Positions 14,144 to 22,100 are shown, counted from the stretch's first letter. The stretch: 22,347 bases of DNA from an uncultured Spirochaetales bacterium (GCA_934247875.1 CAKQJZ010000030.1:1-22347); one strand, 5' to 3'. Program-made: numbers and translations. The notes: a model not told the origin generated them from the sequence alone.

Positions 14144-15496
14144 TTATCCTCTAAAATTCTCTGGCAGATTCTTCTTCTCAATAAGCCATTCTTTATAGAA
14201 AGGCATAAATGTAGCATTATCTCTGATAACGCAGCCTGTAGGCTTATGAGAACGTATCAAGTCTCCGCATTTTCCACATGTAAGACAGACTCTGTTCTTA
14301 TCAATTCTTCCATTCTTGATTATTTCATTTGGGAAATCTGGGTCAGCGAATGACATTCTTCCAAACAGGAATCCATCTGCTAAGCTTTCTTCTATAGCTC
14401 CTGCTACATACAAGTCTGAATATTCTCTTAGATAAGTTGGAGCAGAACCATAAATAGTCATATCTGGAACTTCTTTCTTCATTTCCCCGATTCCAAAGCA
14501 CATCCTTGCTATTCCTTCAAATGGATGTTCATCTGGAACATATTTACCCATATCATATGGGCGTGTTACATGCGTTGTAGCGTATGGGTTTCCCATAGTG
14601 ATGTTCACAAAGTTCAAACCAAGCTCATCATGAAGCTCTCTTATAAGTCTTTTAGGCTCTCTCAGATCTAGATTTCCATCTTCATCTTGTCCAAAGCCTC
14701 TGCTGTCTTTTGGGTATCCATCATAAATACCAACACGAGCAGTAACGAAAAAGGAATCGCTTTCATACGCTTTTGCGCTCAAAATAGAATTCTTCAACAG
14801 CTTAGTTCTATTCTCATAGCTTCCGCCATATTCGCCATTTCTATCATAAGCAGCAGCAACTTCCTGGAAAAGATAACCATGGCATGACTTAATATCTACT
14901 CCATCAAAACCAGCTTCTTTAGCTAAAAGCGCAGAGTGGCCAAAATCATCTTCCATTCGCTTCAGATAATCATCACTGACAATGCATTTATCATCTGCAC
15001 TGCGGAAAGACTCAAGAAATCTATTGCGCTCAGCAATCATAGGAGCTGGCTTATTATCTGGATTTGAGTAACGGCCAGAATGATTTGATTGCATTATCAA
15101 AAGCGGAGCATAACCATTCTTCTTCAGTCCCTCTTCCTTGACTTTCTCATTCAGACGCTTAAAAGAATCCAAGTTCTTCTCATTGATCAGAAGCTGTGTT
15201 TTAGATGATCTGCCTTCTTCAACTATCGAAATAGCTTCATACCAAATTATGCCTGCGCCGCCTTTAGCTTCATTGACGTAGCGTCTCTCTGTATAGCTGC
15301 TTGGTCTTCCATCTTCAGTTGAATCAGCACCCTCCATTGGTGCTATTCCTAGTCTGTTGGAAACAGTAAATGGACCAATCTTGATTGGTGTTTTGAGTAC
15401 AGCTGTATCACTAGAAAAAGGAATATGAACTCCTAATTCTCTGCACTTCTCTTTAACTTCATCTAAGCTTTTATAGTGAAACTTCTCATGCTTCAT
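14144..15496 (-). CDS. Old-yellow-enzyme-type flavin oxidoreductase with four-Cys site
   Basis: This 450-aa protein has the OYE TIM barrel: IGPFTVSNRLGIAPMEG (40-55), QSNHSGRYS (136-144), KSCHGYLFQEV (203-213), GGSYENRTKLL (224-234). A C-terminal CLTCGKC plus Cys422 (C404, C407, C410, C422) corresponds to the [4Fe-4S] site of 2,4-dienoyl-CoA reductase and related enoate reductases. Those enzymes are about 650 aa with a C-terminal FAD/NAD(P)H domain, which is missing here, so the electron donor must be another protein. The neighbouring FAD protein could share the electron path, an inference. It is the first enzyme gene after a LacI-type operator. AGAGGA lies 8 nt before the ATG. Confidence 0.87.
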   Translation of the reverse strand: MKHEKFHYKSLDEVKEKCRELGVHIPFSSDTAVLKTPIKIGPFTVSNRLGIAPMEGADSTEDGRPSSYTERRYVNEAKGGAGIIWYEAISIVEEGRSSKTQLLINEKNLDSFKRLNEKVKEEGLKKNGYAPLLIMQSNHSGRYSNPDNKPAPMIAERNRFLESFRSADDKCIVSDDYLKRMEDDFGHSALLAKEAGFDGVDIKSCHGYLFQEVAAAYDRNGEYGGSYENRTKLLKNSILSAKAYESDSFFVTARVGIYDGYPKDSRGFGQDEDGNLDLREPKRLIRELHDELGLNFVNITMGNPYATTHVTRPYDMGKYVPDEHPFEGIARMCFGIGEMKKEVPDMTIYGSAPTYLREYSDLYVAGAIEESLADGFLFGRMSFADPDFPNEIIKNGRIDKNRVCLTCGKCGDLIRSHKPTGCVIRDNATFMPFYKEWLIEKKNLPENFRG

Positions 15497-15586
15497 TTTA
15501 TTATTCCTCTTTTCTCTAAAAGAGCTTCTTCGCCATCAATAGTGAACAATCCATCAACTCAAAACTGTCTTATACTTTATAATGCA

Positions 15587-15600
15587 TGGAATCGTTCCCA
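15587..15600. promoter_or_regulatory. LacI-type operator upstream of the flavoenzyme operon
   Basis: TGGAATCGTTCCCA (read TGGGAACGATTCCA on the minus strand) is an imperfect dyad centred on CG, matching the general LacI-family operator pattern TGNNANCGNTNNCA. It lies just upstream of a -10-like TATAAA (minus strand, 15581-15576) for the OYE gene, in the promoter spacer, so bound repressor would block transcription. The adjacent LacI gene is the likely regulator. Confidence 0.6.
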
Positions 15601-15674
15601 TAACTATTTTATCACATACTCTGTTTGTTTAGCAAAGAAAAATATTGATCATACTGGAGAACACAAGAATGAAC

Positions 15675-15692
15675 TGAAACAGGATTGTTTCA
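15675..15692 (-). repeat. Small hairpin downstream of the LacI gene
   Basis: TGAAACA (15675-15681) and TGTTTCA (15686-15692) form a perfect 7-bp stem with a 4-nt loop, 7 nt after the LacI gene stop on the minus strand. No proper U-run follows (GTTCATTCTTGTG), so any terminator activity would be weak. Confidence 0.4.
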
Positions 15693-15698
15693 TCAGTG

Positions 15699-16715
15699 TT
15701 ATTTTACAGTGTCTCTTTCGATTAGGATCGGATCGAAAGTAAAGTGCTTTTCACCCTCTCTATCCTTCCCTTCTATCATATCGACAAGGACATTCACTGC
15801 TTTTCTGCCCATCTCTTTAAAAGGCTGCCCAATAGCAGTCAGACGAGGAACAAGAAGCTCAGAGATCGGAACATTGTCATAGCCAATGACAGCTACATCA
15901 TCTGGAACAGATAGTCCTAACTGGCTAAGAGTATGAATAGTTTCAACTGCAAGGTTATCGCTTGAGCAGAGCACAGCATCAAAACTGATGTTTTCATTAA
16001 CGGCATTCTTGATCTCACGAGATACAACCATGCTTCCATTATCTATGCCATGCCACACCAAGCACTCATCAAAAACCAGATTGTTTTTTTCTAGAGCATT
16101 TATGTAGCCAGTGTATCTATCGCGATAAAGCTTCAGCTCTTCTTGGCCTTGAAGGTAGGCTATCTTGCGTCTTCCCTTTGAAACGAGATAGTCAATAGCC
16201 ATCTCTGAGCCCTTCATATTGTTCAGAGAAACAGATGGAGTGTCAGAGCCGTCAATTCTTAGAAGATTAAGGCACGGAAGCCCTGTTTCCTTAGCTTCCA
16301 GAATCTCTTTATTATCACTCTCATTCCAGAAAGCAGTTGAGAATATAAAGCCATCAACGCTTCCGCTCTTAAGCTTTCTGATATACTCTTTGGCAATCTC
16401 TTTGTTCTCCTGGATATCACACAAGAGGATTGTGTATCCTCTCTTGAGCGTCTCATCCTCCATAGCCTGGATTATTGCTGGATAAATCATTATCTCAATA
16501 TTCGGAACAAAGAATGCAATAGTTTTGCTGCGCTGTGTCTTTAAGGCTTTGGCAAAATAGTTAGGCTCAAAATCGAGCGCTTTAGCGCAAGCAAGGACTT
16601 TGGCTCTTGTCTCAGGGCTGACATGGATATCATTGCAGAGCACACGGGAAACTGTGCTTTTCGATACTCCTGTCTTCAGCGCTATATCTTTTATTGTCAC
16701 ATTTTGCCTATCCAT
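15699..16715 (-). CDS. LacI-family transcriptional regulator
   Basis: This 338-aa protein has the LacI DNA-binding domain (VTIKDIALKTGVSKSTVSRVLCNDIHVSPETRAKVL, residues about 6-41), hinge region, and a periplasmic-binding-protein-like effector domain (KTIAFFVPNIEIMIYPAIIQ; VDGFIFSTAF; SSDNLAVETIHTLSQLGLSV; VAVIGYDNVPISELLVPRLT). It is upstream of and parallel to the OYE-SDR-FAD operon, 202 bp away, with a LacI-type operator in that gap, so it probably controls the operon. Sugars or sugar derivatives are the usual effectors. The ATG has no Shine-Dalgarno site; an extended -10 lies 8 nt upstream, which suggests a leaderless mRNA. Confidence 0.93.
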   Translation of the reverse strand: MDRQNVTIKDIALKTGVSKSTVSRVLCNDIHVSPETRAKVLACAKALDFEPNYFAKALKTQRSKTIAFFVPNIEIMIYPAIIQAMEDETLKRGYTILLCDIQENKEIAKEYIRKLKSGSVDGFIFSTAFWNESDNKEILEAKETGLPCLNLLRIDGSDTPSVSLNNMKGSEMAIDYLVSKGRRKIAYLQGQEELKLYRDRYTGYINALEKNNLVFDECLVWHGIDNGSMVVSREIKNAVNENISFDAVLCSSDNLAVETIHTLSQLGLSVPDDVAVIGYDNVPISELLVPRLTAIGQPFKEMGRKAVNVLVDMIEGKDREGEKHFTFDPILIERDTVK

Positions 16716-16723
16716 GGAGAAAC

Positions 16724-16752
16724 ATTATCACACATTGGCTTTTTGTTGCAAA
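16724..16752 (-). promoter_or_regulatory. Promoter of the LacI-family gene
   Basis: On the minus strand TTTGCA (16752-16747), a 17-bp spacer, and an extended -10 TGTGATAAT (hexamer GATAAT at 16729-16724) are visible. The predicted transcription start falls within 1-3 nt of the ATG at 16715. No LacI-like dyad was found here, so there is no visible sign of autoregulation. Confidence 0.55.
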
Positions 16753-16889
16753 AGAAGATTTAGTTTTGATACAGAAATAACAAGATAAACATACGTTAGC
16801 TACTGTTTTCAGACATTCAGAAATATTTTCCAAAAAACTTAGTCAAAATCAGTTTTATTTCGATAGATAAAGTATAAGGAGATTAGAAA

Positions 16890-17432
16890 ATGAGCAAAAC
16901 AAAGCAACCCAAGCAACCTAATGAGATGATTTTCTGCATGGATATTGCTGAAGATGAGAAGTCACTAAGCTGTATCATCGACAAGGCATTGAAGCACAAG
17001 AGCAAAGGTGAAGGAGGAGATCATGAGGGCTTGATCTGTGTCTCCATCTTAGATAAGAACAATATACCTATCTACTTCACTACTGCGAAGACTATCCGCT
17101 CAAATGTTAGAGGCGTGGCAGTAATCGAGATTCCATATGAATCAATACTCGACGAAGACAATCCTGATCATGTATCAATCAATGAGACTTATCGTGAGCT
17201 ATATGATGATGTGAACCAGGTCAAATCGTTTGTTGCAGGCTATACGCATGGCTACTTAAGACGCAACCTCAATACGTACGGACCAATAAGAGAAGAAGAT
17301 CAGAAAGCTATTGTTGATAATCTCAGTTCCAGCTTTGAAGGTATTGTAATAAAAGATGGAATGCGTTTTTCAAAGGGTGAAGATAAGAATTCATTGATCA
17401 GTACTATTATCGAAGAAAACAAATCAAAATAA
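16890..17432 (+). CDS. Protein of unknown function, 180 aa
   Basis: A good ribosome site (AAGGAGATTAGAAA) precedes the ATG. The protein begins MSKTKQPKQPNEMIFCMDIA and is acidic and soluble in character, with no signal peptide or membrane segment. Possible strands (GLICVSILDKNNIPIYFTT; VRGVAVIEIPYESIL) suggest an alpha/beta N-terminal half, followed by a helical region (ETYRELYDDVNQVKSFVAGYTHGYLRR...) and a polar Lys/Glu-rich tail. I recognise no domain or motif. It is divergent from the LacI gene and 53 nt before bioY, but bioY has its own candidate promoter, so the two need not be an operon. Intact frame, normal codon use and a good ribosome site support a real gene. Confidence 0.75.
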   Translation: MSKTKQPKQPNEMIFCMDIAEDEKSLSCIIDKALKHKSKGEGGDHEGLICVSILDKNNIPIYFTTAKTIRSNVRGVAVIEIPYESILDEDNPDHVSINETYRELYDDVNQVKSFVAGYTHGYLRRNLNTYGPIREEDQKAIVDNLSSSFEGIVIKDGMRFSKGEDKNSLISTIIEENKSK

Positions 17433-17461
17433 TTGACTTAATATAGGTGCATTATGTAAAC
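17433..17461 (+). promoter_or_regulatory. Candidate bioY promoter with GTAAAC motif
   Basis: A -35-like TTGACT (17433-17438) starts directly after the stop of the preceding gene. TATGTAAAC (17453-17461) lies where the -10 should be. GTAAAC (17456-17461) is the same hexamer repeated at the birA promoter, and an imperfect GTTTGG follows about 8 nt later. The -10 is poor, so this is tentative. Confidence 0.35.
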
Positions 17462-17485
17462 TCTTTGCTGTTTGGAGGTTTACTA

Positions 17486-18019
17486 ATGTACCTATTAATA
17501 CCACTATTTACTGCACTTATCGCTGCTGGAACATTCATTAAGATTCCTATGATCCCTGTCCCAATCACACTTCAGACTCTTTTTGTATTCCTAGCAGCTT
17601 TATTATTGAATCCTACTGAAGCATTTCTATCAGTAGCACTATATATCCTTCTAGGAGCTATTGGCCTTCCTATTTTCACATCAGGCGGCGGACTTGCAGC
17701 ACTCCTTGGCCCAACTGGCGGCTTCTTGTTCTCAATGCCTATAGCTGCGCTATTTGGTGCTTTAGTCGTAAAGAAAGACCATAAGAGCATAGTAAGAGCC
17801 ATTCTTGCGCTTATTTTAATGGAAGTCATCATCTATGTAATAGGTGTAGGCTATCTGATGTATCAGCGCCATATGACACTTCAGAAGGGATTGATGGCTG
17901 GCTTTGTTCCATTCATTCCTGGCGATATCATAAAGTGCATTGTTGCTATTATTGCTGCTAAGTATATCTACCCAGAAAAAGAGAAGCTTATTGAAAGAAG
18001 AAAAGCACGTGAAGAATAG
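17486..18019 (+). CDS. bioY: Biotin ECF transporter S component BioY
   Basis: This 177-aa membrane protein has about six hydrophobic segments and BioY hallmarks: IPMIPVPITLQTLFVFLAALLL near the N-terminus, GGGLAALLGPTGGFLFSMP in the middle, and the C-terminal GFVPFIPGDIIKCIVA. It binds biotin and works with the shared ECF ATPase and T subunits, which are not encoded here. The frame is open from GTG 17447, but GGAGG lies 7 nt before ATG 17486, which I take as the start; the longer form would add residues not seen in the family. birA lies 6 kb away, and a shared GTAAAC motif hints at biotin-responsive control. No biotin synthesis genes are seen, which fits biotin uptake. Confidence 0.94.
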   Translation: MYLLIPLFTALIAAGTFIKIPMIPVPITLQTLFVFLAALLLNPTEAFLSVALYILLGAIGLPIFTSGGGLAALLGPTGGFLFSMPIAALFGALVVKKDHKSIVRAILALILMEVIIYVIGVGYLMYQRHMTLQKGLMAGFVPFIPGDIIKCIVAIIAAKYIYPEKEKLIERRKAREE

Positions 18020-18051
18020 TCAAATCCTCTCATAAGTGATATTTTCATCTT

Positions 18052-18957
18052 ATGCGTTACGACTGTTCAAACTATCTAGATAGTTATCTTACTTCCTTTG
18101 GAAGATACAATAATAATCAATTCAAACATGGTACTAATCCACTCCCATCTATGAGAGATATCAAGAAGATGGAAGATGAATTAGTATCTTTGTTTTTCCC
18201 AGGGCATGCTGGAATAAGAGACAATACAAGCCTTAAAGAGATTGTTGGCATGCACCTTGAGATCTCTGCTAACCTCCTCTATCAATCAATATACCTCTCA
18301 CTTGCATATGAGAACTCAAAAGAAAGCGAGAGGAACCTTCAGAGAGATGCAAAGAATGCAACAGATAAGCTCCTTACTAAGCTTCCTGAGATCAGAGCTA
18401 TGCTAAAGCTTGATGCTGAGGCGGGCTTTGTTGGAGACCCTGCGGCTAAGAGCATTCATGAAGTCATTCTCTGCTACCCTTCTATCAGAGCATTGATTGT
18501 TCATAGAATTGCTCACATCCTCTATGAGATGGAGATTCCGCTTATTCCAAGAATGATGAATGAGATTGTCCATAGCCAGACAGGTATCGATATCCATCCT
18601 GGTGCGACTATCGGAGAGTCTTTCTTCATTGACCATGGAACTGGTGTAGTAATCGGTGAGACAACAGTAATCAAAAACCACGTAAAGCTCTATCAAGGCG
18701 TTACGCTTGGCGCGCTGTCATTTCCTAAAGATGGCTGCGGAATGCTTTTGCGAGGTGCTAAGCGACACCCAACGATAGAAGATTACGTAACAATATACTC
18801 CAATGCTTCAATTCTTGGAGATATCACAATAGGTGAGCACTCAACTATCGCATCCAGTGCATGGATCAAAGAAAACATTCCTCCATACTCCAGAGTAACA
18901 ACTCAGGAGCAGAAGCTAACAATCAAAGAGAAACAACGATTGGATCTGTCGAAGTAA
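18052..18957 (+). CDS. cysE: Serine O-acetyltransferase (EpsC/long CysE type)
   Basis: This 301-aa enzyme makes O-acetylserine from serine and acetyl-CoA, the first step of cysteine synthesis. The N-terminal helical region is followed by a left-handed beta-helix of hexapeptide repeats: GIDIHPGATIGESFFIDHGT, GVVIGETTVIKNHVKLYQGV, HPTIEDYVTIYSNASILGDITIGEHSTIASSAW. The longer N-terminal region matches the EpsC/Bacteroides-type enzymes rather than the about 170-200-aa Bacillus form. No Shine-Dalgarno site precedes the ATG, but an extended -10-like TGATATTTT ends 6 nt upstream, pointing to a leaderless transcript. The 3' end overlaps the convergent mtaB gene by 35 bp and its terminator lies inside mtaB. 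Confidence 0.92.
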   Translation: MRYDCSNYLDSYLTSFGRYNNNQFKHGTNPLPSMRDIKKMEDELVSLFFPGHAGIRDNTSLKEIVGMHLEISANLLYQSIYLSLAYENSKESERNLQRDAKNATDKLLTKLPEIRAMLKLDAEAGFVGDPAAKSIHEVILCYPSIRALIVHRIAHILYEMEIPLIPRMMNEIVHSQTGIDIHPGATIGESFFIDHGTGVVIGETTVIKNHVKLYQGVTLGALSFPKDGCGMLLRGAKRHPTIEDYVTIYSNASILGDITIGEHSTIASSAWIKENIPPYSRVTTQEQKLTIKEKQRLDLSK

Positions 18958-20209
18958 TGATTCCTTTATATAGGCCTCCCTCTTTTAGTGCGAGGCCTTT
19001 TTCATTCTTTATCGCAGCTTTTAAATAGTTGCCAGTTGTGCCTTCTTTGCACTCTTTGCCTTCAACGAGTATCTCAACGCACTTTCCCGCCTGGCGCTCC
19101 AAATACTCTTTTGACATCTCAAGTGAGAGCTCTCTCAGCTTCAATGCTCTCTCATCTCTGACTCTCTCTTCTGGCTTCAAGCGAGAGTTGTAGAGCGCTG
19201 TGTCAGGGCGAGGTGAATATGGAAATACATGAAGTGCTGCAAACTTATTCTCTTTCAGGAAATTATAGCTCATCATGAAATCTTCCTCTTCTTCTCCAGG
19301 AAGCCCCGCTATGATATCACAAGCGATGAATGGATCATCTTTATACTCTCTGAGTTTCTCGATGATATATCTGACATGGTCTATCGAATAGTGTCTGTTC
19401 ACTATTTGGAGTACCTTTGGAGATGCACTCTGGATAGGTATATGGAAATGAGGCTGCATTCTCTTGTCTTTGATAGCTTCAAGCACTCTATCATCGACAT
19501 GGTCTGGCTCCATAGAGCTCAGCCTTATCCTGATATCGTCTCCAAGAGAATCAAGAAGCTTTTCCAAAAGTCCACCTAGTCCATCTCCGCTATGATTGTA
19601 ATTAGTGAGATTTACGCCTGTAAGCATTATCTCATGAAAGCCTAAGTGCTCAAGCCTCTTTGCTCTCTCTACAACTTCAGCTTCATCTAAAAATACAGAT
19701 GGACCTCTGGCTATGCTTGTCCTGCAGTAACCACAGTGGTTATCGCAGCCATCCTGTATCTTCAGATATGCTCTTGAATGATACGAAAAAGAAGTTGGAT
19801 CAAAGTCAAATACACTGCGCTCTCCGCGGACAAAAGCAGACGCAGCTTCATAGACTGAAAGCCCCTCAGATGTTTTGCTCTTTATGTGCTCTGGCAGCTC
19901 TAATAGCGCAGCTTTCTCTTTGAGAGAGAAAATAACGATGTTATCAGAGAGAGTCTCAAGTGCAGAGCGTGCAAGCTCTGCATAGCAGCCTGTAACAATC
20001 ACAGCATCAGATGATACAGCTAAAAGCCTGATCATGCGTCGTGCTTTCTGCTCTGCTTTGCTTGTGACAGTGCATGTATTTATGATTACTATATCGTGCT
20101 TAGCTCTTTCTCCGACAATTGAGAATCCTGCCTTCTTGAAAGCATCAGCAATCGCTTCGCTCTCTGCCTGGTTAAGACGGCATCCAAGTGTATAGACAAA
20201 TACGTTCAA
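18923..20209 (-). CDS. mtaB: tRNA t6A37 methylthiotransferase MtaB
   Basis: This 428-aa radical-SAM methylthiotransferase has the UPF0004 domain with cluster Cys at C10 (TLGCRLN), C46 (INTCTVT) and C75 (TGCYAEL), the radical-SAM CxxxCxxC at 155-162 (GCDNHCGYCRT), and a C-terminal TRAM-like region (CVEILVEGKECKEGTTGNYL...). The CRLNQAE opening is typical of MtaB/YqeV rather than MiaB (CQMN) or RimO. It adds a methylthio group to t6A at position 37 of ANN-decoding tRNAs. The start is a TTG at 20209 overlapping the tyrA stop, with GAGGA about 8 nt upstream inside tyrA, so the pair is translationally coupled. The last 35 bp overlap the convergent cysE gene. Confidence 0.93.
   Translation of the reverse strand: MNVFVYTLGCRLNQAESEAIADAFKKAGFSIVGERAKHDIVIINTCTVTSKAEQKARRMIRLLAVSSDAVIVTGCYAELARSALETLSDNIVIFSLKEKAALLELPEHIKSKTSEGLSVYEAASAFVRGERSVFDFDPTSFSYHSRAYLKIQDGCDNHCGYCRTSIARGPSVFLDEAEVVERAKRLEHLGFHEIMLTGVNLTNYNHSGDGLGGLLEKLLDSLGDDIRIRLSSMEPDHVDDRVLEAIKDKRMQPHFHIPIQSASPKVLQIVNRHYSIDHVRYIIEKLREYKDDPFIACDIIAGLPGEEEEDFMMSYNFLKENKFAALHVFPYSPRPDTALYNSRLKPEERVRDERALKLRELSLEMSKEYLERQAGKCVEILVEGKECKEGTTGNYLKAAIKNEKGLALKEGGLYKGIITSTDPIVVSL
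18972..19003 (+). terminator. cysE terminator located inside the mtaB coding region
   Basis: AGGCCTC (18972-18978) and GAGGCCT (18992-18998) form a perfect 7-bp GC-rich stem with a 13-nt loop, followed by TTTTTCATTCTTT on the plus strand. It begins 14 nt after the cysE stop and is embedded in the 3' coding part of the opposite gene mtaB. Confidence 0.8.
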
Positions 20210-20943
20210 ATCTTATCTTCCTCTTTGGCAAGTCTATTGAGAACCTTCTCAATAGCAACCTGGAGAGAAAGCCTCATTTCCTTCGCATATGGATTGTAGC
20301 GCTGAAGATCATAAAACAGCTGAAGCGGGTCGTTGCATGTCTGCTCAACAATAGTCATAAGCGACCTATAGCCTTGCGTTGCTATCTCAGTTGGCTGAAG
20401 CTTCATCTCATCAAGCACACGGCCAACAAAGTGTGTAACGCCTTGTGAATATGCAGCCTCTTCATCATGCTCTCTCTCACTCATCTCAAGGACTTTGAGT
20501 CCCATATCAAGAAAGAGAGTCTTGATTGCTATATAGCGGTCATCTATAGGAGAGATAGGACACATGACAAGGGAAAGCCCTTCTAGCCCATTTCTGCCTG
20601 AGTCAGGTCCGAACATCGGGTGTGTTGCTATTTTGTAGATATCTTTTCCAATGTATTCTTTCATCCATTTAGCAGGATATGTTTTGACAGAACAGGTATC
20701 CATCACGACAGAATCCTTTCCGATTCTTGATCCTACTTTTTTAAGCACATCCTCAAAACTTGATATTGCTACACAGAAAAAGATATAAGGTGCACTTAAA
20801 ACTTCATCTTCACTTGCGCTTCTTACACCCTCTGGAAGAGTGTGAGGAGAGCGTGAATATGCAATGACATCTGCACCTGCATTCTTTAGAGAGCTTGCCC
20901 AGAATGAGCCAAAACGCCCTAGCCCGTATACTCCGATCTTCAT
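20206..20943 (-). CDS. tyrA: Prephenate dehydrogenase-family protein
   Basis: This protein is about 245 aa from ATG 20943, beginning MKIGVYGLGRFGSFWASSLK with the NAD(P)-binding GLGRFG (G7, G9, G12). HPMFGPDSGR and the following helical dimer domain are typical of prephenate dehydrogenase, which makes hydroxyphenylpyruvate for tyrosine. The frame is open to 21120, but the extra residues (hydrophobic, MLAFLARPF...) overlap the pta promoter and start region and are unlikely. AAGG lies 14 nt before the ATG, a long spacing. It is shorter than many TyrA (about 280-370 aa) and has no fused chorismate mutase or ACT domain. It is cotranscribed and coupled with mtaB, with no obvious functional link. 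Confidence 0.85.
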   Translation of the reverse strand: MKIGVYGLGRFGSFWASSLKNAGADVIAYSRSPHTLPEGVRSASEDEVLSAPYIFFCVAISSFEDVLKKVGSRIGKDSVVMDTCSVKTYPAKWMKEYIGKDIYKIATHPMFGPDSGRNGLEGLSLVMCPISPIDDRYIAIKTLFLDMGLKVLEMSEREHDEEAAYSQGVTHFVGRVLDEMKLQPTEIATQGYRSLMTIVEQTCNDPLQLFYDLQRYNPYAKEMRLSLQVAIEKVLNRLAKEEDKI

Positions 20944-21073
20944 AGCACTTAGAATAGCCTTTATAAGAGATTTTACGCAAGCGAGAGAGAAAAAGAGGAT
21001 GACCACTTTAACAAATATTTTGTTGGGTATAGACTGAAAATACAAATAAGTTTCACTTAGGAGAAATATTACA

Positions 21074-22081
21074 ATGACATTTGCTGAGAAGATGAAGGGT
21101 CTTGCTAAGAAAGCTAACAAGCGTCTTGTTTTAGCTGAAGGCCTTGAGAAGAGAACAGTTACTGCTGCTAGAAAGATTTTGGATGAGGGACTTGCTTCTT
21201 CTGTTACATTAGTTGGAAACGAGGAGAAAGTAAGAGCATTTGCATCAGAAATCGGCGTAGACCTTACTGGTATCGCAATTTCTGACCCAGAGAAGTGCGG
21301 AAAGAAAGAGGAGTTCGCAACAGAGTACTATGAGCTTAGAAAGCATAAGGGCATGACAATCGAGCAGGCTAGAGTCGATATCGTAGACCAGCTCAGATGG
21401 GGTGCAATGCTAGTACATCTAGGCTATGCAGATGCTATGGTTGCTGGCGCAGAGTCAACAACAGGCAACGTACTGAGAGCTTGCTTCAACATCATCAAGT
21501 GCAAGCCAGGCATCAAGAGCGCATCTTCATGCTTCGTTATGGCTACAGATAAGACACAGTATGGCGTAAATGGTTCATTCATCTTCGCAGACTGCGCAAC
21601 AATCCCTAACCCAACTGCTGAACAGCTTGCAGAGATTGCAGAAGCTTCAGCAGAGAGCTGCAGAGTATTCTTGGAAGCAGAGCCAGTAGTTGCTCTTCTC
21701 TCATACTCAACAAAGGGCTCAGCTAAGGGTGATCTTGTTGATAAAGTTTCAGAGGCTGCTGCACTTGTTAAAGCTAAGTGCCCAGAGCTTAAGGTTGACG
21801 GAGAACTTCAGCTTGATGCTTCTATCGTTCCATCTGTTGCTGCTCAGAAAGCTCCAGGCTCAAATGTTGCAGGAAAAGCAAACACACTTATCTTCCCAGA
21901 TCTTCAGGCTGGAAATATTGGCTACAAGCTTGTACAGCGCCTAGCTGGAGCAGAAGCTTATGGTCCTATTCTTCAGGGCTTTGCTAAGCCAGTATCAGAC
22001 CTATCAAGAGGTTGCTCTGTTGAAGATATCGTAGTAACTTCAGCTATCACACTTGCTCAGGCAGGTTCAGCAAACAACTAA
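21074..22081 (+). CDS. pta: Phosphate acetyltransferase
   Basis: This 335-aa enzyme interconverts acetyl-CoA and acetyl phosphate. It is the short, catalytic-domain-only form (E. coli Pta is more than twice as long). Diagnostic segments are RLVLAEGLEKRTVTAARKIL near the N-terminus, YADAMVAGAESTTGNVLRACF, FADCATIPNPTAEQLAEIA, ALLSYSTKGSAKG, and the C-terminal NTLIFPDLQAGNIGYKLVQRL. TTAGGAG precedes the ATG by about 9 nt. The gene is divergent from tyrA-mtaB and is monocistronic, ending in a strong terminator. The acetate kinase partner is not in the window. A mixed-acid fermenting metabolism is likely. Its bias toward CTT, GCA and GCT codons is consistent with high expression. Confidence 0.97.
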   Translation: MTFAEKMKGLAKKANKRLVLAEGLEKRTVTAARKILDEGLASSVTLVGNEEKVRAFASEIGVDLTGIAISDPEKCGKKEEFATEYYELRKHKGMTIEQARVDIVDQLRWGAMLVHLGYADAMVAGAESTTGNVLRACFNIIKCKPGIKSASSCFVMATDKTQYGVNGSFIFADCATIPNPTAEQLAEIAEASAESCRVFLEAEPVVALLSYSTKGSAKGDLVDKVSEAAALVKAKCPELKVDGELQLDASIVPSVAAQKAPGSNVAGKANTLIFPDLQAGNIGYKLVQRLAGAEAYGPILQGFAKPVSDLSRGCSVEDIVVTSAITLAQAGSANN

Positions 22082-22100
22082 TAGTTCTTGCTTATAAACT

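Noticed and set aside
20944..21120. N-terminal extension of the prephenate dehydrogenase frame
   Set aside because: The hydrophobic stretch lies in the divergent pta promoter region and before a textbook NAD-binding N-terminus (MKIGVYGLGRFG), so it is probably untranslated.
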